Position numbers and translations under genes: made by a program. DNA of 64,000 bases from CAZKWG01 sp964615375 (GTDB lineage Bacteria > Myxococcota_A > UBA796 > CAZKWG01): the NCBI GenBank assembly GCA_964615375.1, contig CAZTOW010000023.1, positions 62,001 through 126,000 on the forward strand, given 5' to 3'. The notes below the pieces were generated by a model, which was not told the origin of the DNA, did no database searches, and was given only the letters and a program-made list of their open reading frames with translations. Below, in pieces: positions 1 to 8,585 of this stretch (position 1 is the first letter of the stretch; every line of letters starts with the position of its first letter).

Positions 1-501
1 GTTCACGGTGCTGTCGGCGTCGTCGCAGTCGCTCCCGTCCAGCACCACCGCCACGCCCTGGTCACAGTCCGTGCTGGCGGTCTCCGGGTCGCCGTAGCTG
101 TCGCCGTCCACGTCCTGGTACCAGATGGTCCCGTCGTTCTCGTCGATGGTCCCGTCGCAGTCGTTGTCCAGGTCGTCGCAGAGCTCGATGGCACCCGGGT
201 AGGTGTCCGCGCTCTCGTCGTCGCAGTCGTCGGCCACGCCGTAGCCGTCGGCGTCCAGGTCATCGTCGGGGGTGTCGGGGTCGCAGTCGTTGTCGATCCC
301 GTCATACGGCGTCTCGTCGGCGCCCGGGTTCGTGTTGGCGTCGCCGTCGTCGCAGTCCACGCTCTCGGGGTAGCCGTCGCCGTCCTCGTCCACGACCTCG
401 GCGCCGGTCTCGTCCGGGATGGTCTCCGGGCCCTTGTCGTCGTCGCGGTTGCAGCCCCACAGGGTGAGGCTCAGGAGCAGGGCGAGCTGGCGCGTGATCA
501 T
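1..501 (-). CDS. MopE-like Ca-binding repeat lipoprotein (partial, 3' end outside window)
   Basis: Reading the minus strand from the ATG at 501 gives an open frame through to base 1 with no stop, so at least 167 residues are present and the C-terminus lies off the left edge. The N-terminus is a lipoprotein signal: MITRQLALLL, then a lipobox LWGC at about residues 15-18. The mature part is Asp-rich with repeated motifs of the type DxDxDGY...DCDD...NPGA.E...D.IDNDCD, the pattern of MopE/'putative metal-binding' repeats found on surface proteins of myxobacteria and relatives. It is probably an outer-membrane-anchored, calcium-binding surface protein. The exact role is unknown. Confidence 0.8.
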   Translation of the reverse strand, partial: MITRQLALLLSLTLWGCNRDDDKGPETIPDETGAEVVDEDGDGYPESVDCDDGDANTNPGADETPYDGIDNDCDPDTPDDDLDADGYGVADDCDDESADTYPGAIELCDDLDNDCDGTIDENDGTIWYQDVDGDSYGDPETASTDCDQGVAVVLDGSDCDDADSTVN

Positions 502-581
502 GTGAACCCCCGTTCAGGGGGTGGAGTATACATGGCCCGGGGTGGAGGTCAGCGGCCCACCGATGAGATAGACCTGTTCGG

Positions 582-1163
582 ATGGATCTCCGCAGCCTAC
601 CGCGCCTCCCTCGCGCCTTCTACGAGGGCCACACCGTCGACGTGGCGCAGGCCCTGCTGGGCAAGCTGGTCGTGCGGGCCGGGCCCGAGGGGCTCCGGGC
701 GGGGCGCGTCGTGGAGACCGAGGCCTACCACGGCCCGGAGGACAAGGCCTGCCACGCCGCGCGCGGGCTCACCCCCCGCACGGCCCCCATGTTCGGGCCC
801 GCCGGCCGGGCCTACGTCTACCAGATCTACGGGATGTGGTTCTGCCTGAACACCGTGACCGGCTCCGAGGGCTTCCCCTGCGCCGTGCTCATCCGCGCGC
901 TGGAGCCGGTGGGCGGCGTGTTCGGGCCCAAGGACGCCGCGGGCCCCGGCAAGCTCTGCCGCGCGCTGGATATCCAGCGTGGCTTGAACACCCACGACCT
1001 CGTGGGCGGCGACGCGCTGTGGCTGGCGGACGACGGGCACCGGGTCGAGCCCGAGCGGGTGCGTTGCGGCCCGCGGATCGGCGTGGACTACGCGGAGGAG
1101 TGGGCGCACACGCCCTGGCGCTTCTGGGTGGAGGGGAGCCGCTCGGTGTCGCGGGCGCGGTAG
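582..1163 (+). CDS. mpg: DNA-3-methyladenine glycosylase (AAG/MPG family)
   Basis: This 193-residue protein matches the alkyladenine DNA glycosylase family, which excises 3-methyladenine, hypoxanthine and other damaged purines in base excision repair. The family's catalytic block is plain: VVETEAYHGPEDKACHA holds the Glu that activates water (in ETEAY), the intercalating Tyr and the His of the active site. It is followed by TPRTAPMF and the YVYQIYGMWFCLN strand. The length is normal for the bacterial family. It stands alone on the plus strand, and the long inverted repeat starting at 1205 lies just downstream. Confidence 0.93.
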   Translation: MDLRSLPRLPRAFYEGHTVDVAQALLGKLVVRAGPEGLRAGRVVETEAYHGPEDKACHAARGLTPRTAPMFGPAGRAYVYQIYGMWFCLNTVTGSEGFPCAVLIRALEPVGGVFGPKDAAGPGKLCRALDIQRGLNTHDLVGGDALWLADDGHRVEPERVRCGPRIGVDYAEEWAHTPWRFWVEGSRSVSRAR

Positions 1164-1204
1164 CCATCGGGCACCTCCGCCCTGTAAGCGCGATCGACAC
1201 GCTC

Positions 1205-1381
1205 GCCCCGCCCCAGAGTCCTGGCCGCGTCGACCTCCGAGTTCTCAGTGTCTCTGTGGTGAATCCTTCGAAAGGTTTGATGCTATGCTGACTTTTTGGC
1301 TGGATTCTACAAGTTCTGAGACAGTCAACCACAGAGTGCGCAGAGGGCTCGGAGGTCGACGCGAGAGAGGTCGGGGCGGGG
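1205..1381. repeat. Long imperfect inverted repeat in the mpg-dienelactone hydrolase gap
   Basis: The 346-base gap 1164-1509 holds no credible gene but contains a nested inverted repeat. GCCCCGCCCC at 1205-1214 faces GGGGCGGGG at 1373-1381. A perfect 16-mer at 1226-1241 (CGCGTCGACCTCCGAG) faces its complement at 1348-1363. CTCTGTGGT at 1252-1260 faces ACCACAGAG at 1328-1336. The centre (1261-1327) is AT-richer and unpaired. Spacing between the arm segments is nearly symmetric, so the whole 177 bases could form a cruciform or a long RNA hairpin. It may be a small non-coding mobile repeat; the ACCACAGAGNNNNCAGAG core resembles dispersed intergenic repeats known from environmental bacteria. Confidence 0.7.
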
Positions 1382-1509
1382 TGAGGGCTCATGGCCGCGC
1401 TCGATGTGGAGGGAGGGGGCTTCGCCGTCTGGGCCGGAGCTCGGTGGGGGCCTGGTCGGGCTCTCGGGGTGGACTTTGCGTTATCCTCTTCTACCTGCCC
1501 GGAGTCGCC

Positions 1510-2181
1510 ATGCCCCTCGCTGTCGTCCGCTCGCGCGTCGGTCCGCCCATCAACGGGCTGCTCTTCTCCTCGCCGGGCGAGCCCGCTGGGGCGGTGATCG
1601 TCCTGCACGAGTGGTGGGGCCTGAACGAGCAGATGAAGGGCTTCGCCACGCGGCTGGCGGGGGAGGGCTTCCTGACTCTGGCCCTGGATCTCTACGGGGG
1701 GCGGGTCGCGGCGGACGCGACGGAGGCTCGGGCGCTCTCTCAGGAGATGAAGACGCTGGAGGCGATGGCCCAGGTACAAGCTGCGGTGGACTGGATCGCG
1801 GGGGAGCCGATCTGCAACGGCAAGGTGGGCGTCACCGGCTTCTGCCTGGGCGGCGGGCAGGCGCTGGCCGCGGCGTGCAATGTTGGGGGGCTCTCGGCGG
1901 TGGTTCCCTTTTATGGGCTGCCGCTGGCCCAGCATGCGGACTGGTCGCGGGTGACGGCGCCCATCCAGGGGCACTACGCGGAGCAGGACACCCACGTCAA
2001 CATGGCCCGCCTGCCAGAGATCGAGGCGGCGCTGCAGGCCAGGAACGTTCCGGCGACCTTCTACCGATACCCGGCAGGGCACGCCTTCATGCGCGAGAAC
2101 GATCCGACGGCGTACCACGCCGAGAGCGCCGCGCTGGCCTGGACGCGCATGCTCGGCTTCCTGCGCGAGCAGCTCGCCTGA
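1510..2181 (+). CDS. Dienelactone hydrolase family protein
   Basis: This is a 223-residue alpha/beta hydrolase. The dienelactone hydrolase signature is complete: HEWWGLN carries the supporting Glu, GFCLGGG carries the nucleophilic Cys in place of the usual Ser, the segment EQDTHV carries the Asp and AGHAF the His. Such enzymes open lactones or related esters, as in chloroaromatic degradation, but many members have unknown substrates. The frame is open back to 1285, but the family N-terminus (MPLAVVRSRVGPPINGLLF) starts at the ATG at 1510, and the upstream part falls in the inverted repeat, so 1510 is chosen. It converges on the minus-strand gene ending at 2182. Confidence 0.9.
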   Translation: MPLAVVRSRVGPPINGLLFSSPGEPAGAVIVLHEWWGLNEQMKGFATRLAGEGFLTLALDLYGGRVAADATEARALSQEMKTLEAMAQVQAAVDWIAGEPICNGKVGVTGFCLGGGQALAAACNVGGLSAVVPFYGLPLAQHADWSRVTAPIQGHYAEQDTHVNMARLPEIEAALQARNVPATFYRYPAGHAFMRENDPTAYHAESAALAWTRMLGFLREQLA

Positions 2182-2874
2182 TCAGCTGGTCCAGCCCGCG
2201 TAGAGCGGATCCTGGGCGATGCGCTCGGCGAGGCCGGGGGGAGGGCGGCGAAGGCCCGTCCGAAGGCGCTCGAGATCGTCGAGGAAGGTGCGGGCCAGCA
2301 GGGCCTTGGACCAGCTCGCCGGGAGCGGGAGGGCGAGCTCGATGCGCGTCAGCCGGCGGAGCCTGCACCCCTCGGGCAGGGCCGTGATCCGGTAGGCTGA
2401 GCAGAGGACGCGCCCGGCGACGGTCCCGGGCTCGGCCTGCTCGGCCTGGAAGCGCAGGGCCTCGGGGTGGGTGGCGTCGAAAGATGAGCTCTCGGCGTCC
2501 TCGCCTAGGATCAGCGCTTCGCGGGCGTCGCCGCCGTAGGTCTCCAGCACGCCGAAGGCGCGGTCGGAGAGGGGCCAGGGCAGGCGGCTGGTGTAGGAGA
2601 TCAACTCCTGGTGGATGGACAGGCGGAAGACCCGCCAGCGCCGCAGCGCGCCGGCCAGCCCGCCCAGCTCGGCCTCGCGGATGAGGGCGGCGGTGTGCAG
2701 GAGCGCGCCGGGCAGGTGGCCCTCGGAGACGAAGGTGGGCGGCCCGTCGGGTTCCTCGCGGAGCCAGACCCGGTCCTCGCCGCGCGCGCGCTCGACCCAG
2801 GCCCCCTCGGGCGAGCCCTCCCCCGCCAGCGCGGGCCCGGCGCGCTCCCGCACCCGCGCCTCGGCCTCGGCCAT
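2182..2874 (-). CDS. START-like (SRPBCC fold) domain protein
   Basis: This protein of 230 residues begins at the ATG at 2874, eight bases after the stop of the P450 gene, so the two are probably one transcript. The middle part has the look of a START lipid-binding domain: a stretch like SRLPWPLSDRAFGVLETYG, then alternating strands (TVAGRVLCSAYRITALPEG, LTRIELALPLPASWSK) and a final amphipathic helix LARTFLDDLERLRTGL. START/SRPBCC proteins hold sterols, lipids or other hydrophobic ligands in a deep pocket. Next to an unusual P450 it may present or receive a hydrophobic substrate. That link is inference; the domain call is by pattern only. Confidence 0.6.
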   Translation of the reverse strand: MAEAEARVRERAGPALAGEGSPEGAWVERARGEDRVWLREEPDGPPTFVSEGHLPGALLHTAALIREAELGGLAGALRRWRVFRLSIHQELISYTSRLPWPLSDRAFGVLETYGGDAREALILGEDAESSSFDATHPEALRFQAEQAEPGTVAGRVLCSAYRITALPEGCRLRRLTRIELALPLPASWSKALLARTFLDDLERLRTGLRRPPPGLAERIAQDPLYAGWTS

Positions 2875-2882
2875 GCTCAGGC

Positions 2883-4490
2883 TCAAGCCTGCTCCGCCCA
2901 GCGCTCCGCCCCCGTCGCGGGGCACTGCACGCGCTTGTAGGTCTTCCCGGTCACCGGGCAGGTGGAGACGGAGCCCACGGGGGCCGCGGGTCCGGCGTGC
3001 TCCCCCGCCTCGAAGAGGGCCTGCACGGCCTCGTCGGAGGCCAGGGGGCGCTCGTCGGGGCTCGCGGGCCGGGGCGGGGCCGGGCGCAGGCGGGCGCGCA
3101 GGGGGCGCGAGGGGTAGGTGAGGTGGACCCGGCTGATGCGCGCGGGGACCTCGTCCAGCAGCTCGAGCTCGTAGCGGTCCAGCAGGGCCTCCTGCACGCC
3201 CACCAGCGCCATCTTCACGAAGCGCTGGGCCACGCACCCGAAGGCCCCGCGGCCGAAGACCGGGGGGATGGGCTCGCCGCGGCTGTAGCGGAGGGGGTCG
3301 AACACGTCCGGGTCGGCGTAGGTCCGCGCGTCGTGGCAGAGCTGGTAGGGGAAGACCCCGAAGTAGCCGCGCGGCTGCACGGTGTAGCGCTGGCCGCCGT
3401 GCTCCAGCGTGACGGGCCGCGGCGGCGCGCGCACCAGGCTGGCCACCGGGTTGAGCCGCATGGTCTCCAGGAGCCCGTGGGTCAGCAGGCGCTGGCGGCG
3501 CTCGGGGCCGGCGCTGGCCAGCTCGCGCCGCAGGGTCGGGCTGGTGATCGTGTCCACCGTCGCCCAGAACCCGTAGGTGCCGGGGTAGATGAGCGCGTTC
3601 CAGATGGTGTACATCAGCATCCACGAGAGATCCGCGTCGGACAGCGGCTTCCCGTCGATCTCGATGGCCGCGATGCGGTCCAGCATCGGGTCCACGCTCC
3701 TCTGGCGGTGCTCGGCCACCAGGCGGTCCAGCACCTTCCGCAGGCGGCGGGTGGCGTGGTACTCGGGCAGGAAGAGCTTCAGCGGCGTCACGGAGAGCGT
3801 GGTGTGGACGATGTCGATGCCGTTGACGATGGCGCGGTAGTGGCGCTCGACCTCGGGGCCCAGGCGCTCCCAGAGGCTCTCGCCCAGCACGCCGCGCCCG
3901 GCCACGTCGAAGTAGAGCGAGACCAGGGCCTGGGAGAGGTCCACCTCGGCGCCCCAGCGGTCGAGGTGGCGCGCCGCTGTGCGCTGGACCATGGAGGGCA
4001 CCCCGCGCATGCGCTCCGGGCTCAGCGCCACGTCCCGCAGGAAGGCGCGCCCCGCCAGCAGGAGGGCCTGCAGAGAGGCCGGGTCGTCGCGCTCGCGCCC
4101 GTACCAGAAGCCCACCGTCGGCACGTTGGCCATCACCGGGCCCATCGGCGCGGTCTCCGGGGGCAGGTCCATCACGAAGCGGTAGCCCTCGCGGGACAGC
4201 ACGTAGGTCAGGTCGAAATTGAAGGGGATGCGCACCGTGAACAGGTCGCCGTAGGCCCGCTGGTAGTCCACCACCATGCCGGTGGGATCCGTGATGATGG
4301 CCTTCAAGCGGTAGTAGATCCCCAGCAGGGGCCAGCGCTGGCGGCCCGTGAGCGCGAAGGGCGGCTCCGGGAGCTGGGCGTGCTCCTCGCGGCGCGCGCC
4401 GGTGAGCCAGCGGGCCAGCGCGTCACCCTCGCGCGCGAGCCCCCGGAGGACCTCCCACTCCGTGCGGAACATGTCGGTGAGCGTCATCAC
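2883..4490 (-). CDS. Cytochrome P450 with atypical I-helix and C-terminal Cys tail
   Basis: This 535-residue protein has the two hallmarks of cytochrome P450: an ExxR motif (ETMR, about residue 343) and the haem-thiolate loop FGRGAFGC with the Cys near residue 419. The I-helix is unusual. Instead of (A/G)GxxT it reads WNALIYPGTYGFW (about residue 293), similar to the Asn...Pro-containing I-helix of the CYP7/CYP8 class, in which O2 activation differs or is absent. After the P450 fold there are about 70 extra residues ending in two CPxTG motifs (CPVTGK and CPATG). The GTG at 4490 has AGGAGGG nine bases upstream; an ATG follows at 4487. The START-like gene follows directly. The substrate is unknown; steroid or lipid chemistry is plausible. 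Confidence 0.85.
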   Translation of the reverse strand: MMTLTDMFRTEWEVLRGLAREGDALARWLTGARREEHAQLPEPPFALTGRQRWPLLGIYYRLKAIITDPTGMVVDYQRAYGDLFTVRIPFNFDLTYVLSREGYRFVMDLPPETAPMGPVMANVPTVGFWYGRERDDPASLQALLLAGRAFLRDVALSPERMRGVPSMVQRTAARHLDRWGAEVDLSQALVSLYFDVAGRGVLGESLWERLGPEVERHYRAIVNGIDIVHTTLSVTPLKLFLPEYHATRRLRKVLDRLVAEHRQRSVDPMLDRIAAIEIDGKPLSDADLSWMLMYTIWNALIYPGTYGFWATVDTITSPTLRRELASAGPERRQRLLTHGLLETMRLNPVASLVRAPPRPVTLEHGGQRYTVQPRGYFGVFPYQLCHDARTYADPDVFDPLRYSRGEPIPPVFGRGAFGCVAQRFVKMALVGVQEALLDRYELELLDEVPARISRVHLTYPSRPLRARLRPAPPRPASPDERPLASDEAVQALFEAGEHAGPAAPVGSVSTCPVTGKTYKRVQCPATGAERWAEQA

Positions 4491-4542
4491 GTGCGGCGTC
4501 CCTCCTCTGCTGTCTGGAAGCGAGGAGGGAATCTAACGCAAA

Positions 4543-6885
4543 TCAGGCCTGACGCGCCCGTCTCCTGCGAACAGCCAGCGCGAGCGCGAGGCCGAGGCCC
4601 AGGGAGCCGGCGGCGGAGCGGGGGGCGGCGCTGGCGCACTGACAGCCGCCGGGGACCTTGTAGTAGCCAGGGCTGGAGTCCTCGGCGGAGTCGGGGACGC
4701 CGCTGTCGCCTGAGTGGGCCGTCTCGCCCTCACCCTCGCCCTCGCCCGTCTCTGCAGTCTCGCCCTCGCCTTCGCCCTCGCCCTCGCCCTCGCCCGTCTC
4801 CTCGGGGACGGCCGTGTCCCAGGGGGCGTCGGCCCCGGCGGCGCAGTCGGCGTCGGCCTCGTCGCGGGTGTGGAGCGCCAGGACCACCATGCCCGCGCCG
4901 AAGCCCAGCATGGGGGCCGGGCCGGCGTACTCTGCGCTCTCCGGGTCGAACATCTCCGGCAGGGTCCAGCCGTTGGCGACGGCCTGCCCGATGACCCAGT
5001 CCTCCACCGCGGCGGCCTCCTCGCTCAGGCAGGCGCGGCGCAGGGCCTCGGCGTAGCGCAGGTCGACCATGACCCACTCCTGCCGGTCGTAGGCGCTGCC
5101 GTCGTCGTTACGGTACAGGCCCGTCCCGCTCTCGACCTGAAGCTCCTCGCCCAGCCGGTCCAGCGTCTCCAGCGCCACCTCGCCCAGGTTGTCCAGCACG
5201 CCGGCGTTAAACGCGTCGAAGACCGCGGCGTCCAGCGCGTCGCCGTCAGCGATCTCCTCCAGGTTGCCCATCAGCACGCCGTCGTCCACCAGCTTTCGAC
5301 GCAACGCGAGCCGGATGTCTTCCGCCGTCGCCGAGTACGTCTCTGCGCGCGCCGTGTCGCCCGCGGCGAGGGCCAGGTCGCTGGCCGCCCGCAGGCCCGC
5401 CACCGCCCAGACCTGCGTGTAGGTGAAGTGCTTCTGGTTCCCGTCCCAGTGCCGCTCCCAGATGGAGGAGTCGGCCGTGATCAGCCCGCTTGCCTCGCCG
5501 TCCGACTCCACCAGGGCCACGAGCACGTCGGCGACGCCGCCGAAGACCTCGTCGCCATACTCGGTGAGGAAGGCCGTGTCCCCGCTGGCGTCGATGTAGC
5601 CTTGCAGCGCCCAGAGGTACAAGCCGAAGTTGTCGAGCTCGATGTTGGGCCCCGTCCCGTCGTCGTCGCTCCACTCCGAGCCGTCCCCGTAGGTGCGGCA
5701 CACGCTGAGCGCGTAGTCGTCCACCCCCAGCTCGCTGGCGTAGTCGCCGGCCTTGCCCTGCAGGAAGAAGGCGAGGGCGCCGCGGGCCTCCGCCGTGTAG
5801 CCCGCCGCGCTGAGCGCCCGGATGGCGTAGGCGCTGTCGCGCACCCAGGTGATGTTCCAGGTGTGCCCGAAGTCCTCGGACGGCCCGACCGCGGGGTAGG
5901 AGGCCACGATCTGGCCGTTGGGCGCGCCCTCCTCACGCACCTGCGCGCCGCGGAGCTGCACGAGGGCCTGCGAGAACACGGCCAGCTCGTCCTCGCTCAG
6001 GTCGCTGGGCCAGGTCCCGCGCTCCAGCCAGCTCTCCCACTCCAGGGCCTCGTCGCTGAAGATCTGGTTGGGGGCGCGCCCGCCCCACCAGAGGTCCAGC
6101 TCGCTGGCCACGGTCGTCGTGTCCCAGTCCTTGGAGAAGCCGCTCACGACGCCGATCCACGCGCTCTGGCCCGGCCCCATGTCCCCGAGATCCCACTGCC
6201 AGCCGCCCACCTGGTCGTCGAAGAGCCAGGGCTCGCTGGCGCTCCCGCAGCGGCTGTCCAGGTCCTCGGCCGCCAGCAGGGTGTCGTAGACCTGATCGCA
6301 GCTCCAGGCGTCCGGGCTCTCGAGCGGGAGCATGTGCATGATGAGGCCGGTGCTCTCGCCCTGCTCGGTCAACAGCCCGTCCTCGACCCAGATCTCCTCG
6401 TCCTCGTTGGCCGAGCCGTCCCCATCGTCGTCGCTGCCCAGGTGGAAATTGTGCAGGGAGTACACGTTCACGTCCCGCACCGTGCTGGCGGACGTGTTCT
6501 GGACGTGCAGGAGCTGCACGAAGCCGGGGAGCGTGAGCGAGAACGGGGCGAGGTCGATCTCGGTGATCGTCAGCCCCGAGCGCGATCGGTCCACCCGGAT
6601 CGCGTTGCTGCCCAGCTCCGGCGCGTAGCTGTCGGCGTCGGACATCCACTCCGCGCTCGTGCCCACCCGCAGCCCGAAGTAGGTGTCGTAGAGCAGGTCG
6701 CGCGTGTCGTCGTCGCTGGCCGAGGGCGTCTTGTAGAGGTGGTCGTAGAAGGCGTCCAGCACCGGGCCGTTGTCGTTGCCGCCGTCGAAGACGACGACCC
6801 CGTAGCCGTTGGCCGAGACGAGCTGCTCGAGGCTGGAGACGGGCTCGGCGGCGTACACGCTGGGCAGGAGCAGGGCGAGGAGCAC
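4543..6885 (-). CDS. Secreted GH15-like glucoamylase/glucodextranase with MYXO-CTERM-like tail
   Basis: This 780-residue protein starts at a GTG (6885) five bases after GGAGG. The signal peptide MLLALLLPSVYA is followed by an N-terminal beta-rich domain (about 20-320). An (alpha/alpha)6 region (about 330-690) carries HTWNITWVRDSAYAIRAL, the W-x-R-D block of GH15 enzymes, and later a WERHWDGNQKHFTYTQVWA segment. It likely hydrolyses alpha-linked glucans outside the cytoplasm. A GEGEGE/TAETGEG spacer (about 697-720) leads to a tail of GGCQC, a Leu/Ala membrane stretch and RRRR at the very end. That is the MYXO-CTERM layout recognised by myxosortase for surface display. The enzyme class is reasonably sure; the substrate is not. 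Confidence 0.8.
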   Translation of the reverse strand: MLLALLLPSVYAAEPVSSLEQLVSANGYGVVVFDGGNDNGPVLDAFYDHLYKTPSASDDDTRDLLYDTYFGLRVGTSAEWMSDADSYAPELGSNAIRVDRSRSGLTITEIDLAPFSLTLPGFVQLLHVQNTSASTVRDVNVYSLHNFHLGSDDDGDGSANEDEEIWVEDGLLTEQGESTGLIMHMLPLESPDAWSCDQVYDTLLAAEDLDSRCGSASEPWLFDDQVGGWQWDLGDMGPGQSAWIGVVSGFSKDWDTTTVASELDLWWGGRAPNQIFSDEALEWESWLERGTWPSDLSEDELAVFSQALVQLRGAQVREEGAPNGQIVASYPAVGPSEDFGHTWNITWVRDSAYAIRALSAAGYTAEARGALAFFLQGKAGDYASELGVDDYALSVCRTYGDGSEWSDDDGTGPNIELDNFGLYLWALQGYIDASGDTAFLTEYGDEVFGGVADVLVALVESDGEASGLITADSSIWERHWDGNQKHFTYTQVWAVAGLRAASDLALAAGDTARAETYSATAEDIRLALRRKLVDDGVLMGNLEEIADGDALDAAVFDAFNAGVLDNLGEVALETLDRLGEELQVESGTGLYRNDDGSAYDRQEWVMVDLRYAEALRRACLSEEAAAVEDWVIGQAVANGWTLPEMFDPESAEYAGPAPMLGFGAGMVVLALHTRDEADADCAAGADAPWDTAVPEETGEGEGEGEGEGETAETGEGEGEGETAHSGDSGVPDSAEDSSPGYYKVPGGCQCASAAPRSAAGSLGLGLALALAVRRRRARQA

Positions 6886-6916
6886 GCGGACCTCCGGCCC
6901 GATATCGTATACCTGT

Positions 6917-8158
6917 TCAGGGTGCGGCCGCCGCCTCTTCGCGCGCCGGCAGCGCGTTCACCGCGCCCTCCGCCCCGAGCCGCAGGAGCACGATCTCGCC
7001 GGCGATGCCCATGCGCGGCGGCAGGCCGGTGGTCCAGTTCCCCCGGTGCACGTAGAGCAGCGCGCGCCCCTTCTTCCAGAAGCCCTGGTCGTGGACCCCC
7101 AGCGGGCGGAGCACGCTCCAGGGGAGACCGAACATGTCGGTGCCCACCTGCCCGCCGTGGGTGTGACCGGAGAGCACCAGGTCGAAACGATCCCCGGGCA
7201 CCCAGCGGAAGAGGCGCGGGTCATGGGCCAGCAGCACGCGGGCGTGGACCCCGGGCGCGGGCGGCAGGCGATGGAGGGTCTCCAGCAGGCGGGCGCGGGC
7301 CTCGGTCCAGTGGAAGTTGACGCCGACCACCTCGACCCGGCGCCCGCCCACCTCGACGACCCGCGCCTCGTCCACCAGCAGGGGCGTTCCGACCTCGTCC
7401 AGCTCCTGCCGGAAGCGCTCCAGCACGGGCAGGTCGTGGTTCCCGGGACAGCACAGCACCGGGCTTCGCAGAGACCGGAGCTCGTCCAGCAGGAAGTCGT
7501 GGGCCTGCTCGGAGTAGGGCATGAGCAGGTCGCCCGTGATCACCACGAGGTCCGGGGACAGGGCGTTGGTCTGCTGGAAGAGGCGGCGAAGCTCCTGGCG
7601 CCGCATGGTGGGCCCGACGTGGAGGTCGGAGAGGTGGACCAGGCGCAGCTCGGATCCACCCAGGGTGGAGATCGGGATCCTGTGCTCGCGCACGATCTCG
7701 CCCTGGCTGTAGGTCCAGAAGGCTCCCCAGAGCGCGAGCCCCAGCGGCAGCAGCCCCCAGAGCCCCGGCCAGCACAGCGCAGCCAGCCCCCCGCCCGCGG
7801 CGAGCACGAGCGGCGCGCGCAGGATCAACAGCAGCCCCATCCACAGGGAGAAGGCGTAGGCCACCTGGCTCAGGCGGGCGAGCCCGATGAGCGCGCCCGG
7901 GTCTCGGCGCAGGTCCAGGACGTGGAAGAGCGCGTAGATCCCCAGCATCCCGGAGAGCAGCACCCCACCCAGCGCCCAGAGCGCGGGCCCCTGGATCCCG
8001 GAGCCCAGGGCCCCGCCCCACAGCACCGGGTAGACCGCCACGCAGCCGCTGACGACCGCCGCCACCGCGTGGTCGTTCAGCGTGGTGCCGCCGCGGTAGA
8101 CGCGGGCCACCGTCCCGGCCGCGACCAGCAGCGCGAGGGCGATGGCCCCGCCCAGCAT
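6917..8158 (-). CDS. Membrane-anchored calcineurin-like metallophosphoesterase
   Basis: This 413-residue protein has about four or five hydrophobic segments in its first 150 residues, followed by a cytosolic or periplasmic metallophosphoesterase. All metal-ligand motifs are present in order: LSDLHVG, ITGDLL, CPGNHD, LLAHDP and SGHTHGGQ. The layout matches the YkuE/YaeI-type phosphoesterases, some of which act on lipid-linked phosphates such as UDP-diacylglucosamine. It begins four bases after the ferredoxin stop and is the third gene of an SDR-ferredoxin-phosphoesterase run. The substrate is not predictable from sequence. Confidence 0.85.
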   Translation of the reverse strand: MLGGAIALALLVAAGTVARVYRGGTTLNDHAVAAVVSGCVAVYPVLWGGALGSGIQGPALWALGGVLLSGMLGIYALFHVLDLRRDPGALIGLARLSQVAYAFSLWMGLLLILRAPLVLAAGGGLAALCWPGLWGLLPLGLALWGAFWTYSQGEIVREHRIPISTLGGSELRLVHLSDLHVGPTMRRQELRRLFQQTNALSPDLVVITGDLLMPYSEQAHDFLLDELRSLRSPVLCCPGNHDLPVLERFRQELDEVGTPLLVDEARVVEVGGRRVEVVGVNFHWTEARARLLETLHRLPPAPGVHARVLLAHDPRLFRWVPGDRFDLVLSGHTHGGQVGTDMFGLPWSVLRPLGVHDQGFWKKGRALLYVHRGNWTTGLPPRMGIAGEIVLLRLGAEGAVNALPAREEAAAAP

Positions 8159-8162
8159 CCGT

Positions 8163-8567
8163 CTACGCCGTGGCGCCGAGCACGTTGACGATGCGGACCT
8201 TGACGCCCTCGCCCAGCACGCCGGTCTGGCAGCCGAGCCGGTACTCGCCGGGCACGTTGTTCATCTTCTTCGTGTTCTTCTCGTGATCGGTCTCGGGCGT
8301 GAGCTGGTCGTGCGCGTGCAGCAGCTCGACCCGGCAGGTGCCGCAGGTCCCGTCAGCGCAGCCGGTCGCGATGGGCTGGGGGCCGCGGTTCGAGGACATG
8401 ACCAGGGTGTCCCCTTCCTTGGCGCGCGCGCTGTATGAGCTGCCGTCGGGGAGCACGAAGTTCACGGTGTAGTTCGGCACCTCGGGGGCCTTGGGGGCCT
8501 CCGACTTCGCCGTCTGGTCCATCCCCAGCAGGGACTTCAGCTTCTTGCGGATTCCAAAGGGGGTCAT
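8163..8567 (-). CDS. [2Fe-2S] ferredoxin
   Basis: This 134-residue protein has a plant-type/adrenodoxin-like 2Fe-2S fold. The cluster loop is CADGTCGTC, with the fourth ligand in RLGCQTG near the C-terminus. A charged 30-residue N-terminal extension rich in Lys, Ala and Pro precedes the fold. About 20 residues separate the third and fourth Cys in a polar loop (HDQLTPETDHEKNTKKMNN), longer than in short ferredoxins. It would carry single electrons to an oxygenase or reductase. A P450 lies 4 kb away, but no adjacent partner identifies itself. It sits between the SDR and the phosphoesterase genes with 18- and 4-base gaps. Confidence 0.9.
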   Translation of the reverse strand: MTPFGIRKKLKSLLGMDQTAKSEAPKAPEVPNYTVNFVLPDGSSYSARAKEGDTLVMSSNRGPQPIATGCADGTCGTCRVELLHAHDQLTPETDHEKNTKKMNNVPGEYRLGCQTGVLGEGVKVRIVNVLGATA

Positions 8568-8585
8568 GCGAGCCTCCGGGGGGTC

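Noticed and set aside
3..305. Thr-rich minus-strand frame at the left edge
   Set aside because: It is a frame shifted against the MopE-like lipoprotein gene, which reads through the same bases from 501 with meaningful motifs.
1285..1509. N-terminal extension of the dienelactone hydrolase
   Set aside because: The in-frame extension overlaps the inverted repeat and has no family similarity; the ATG at 1510 fits the family start.
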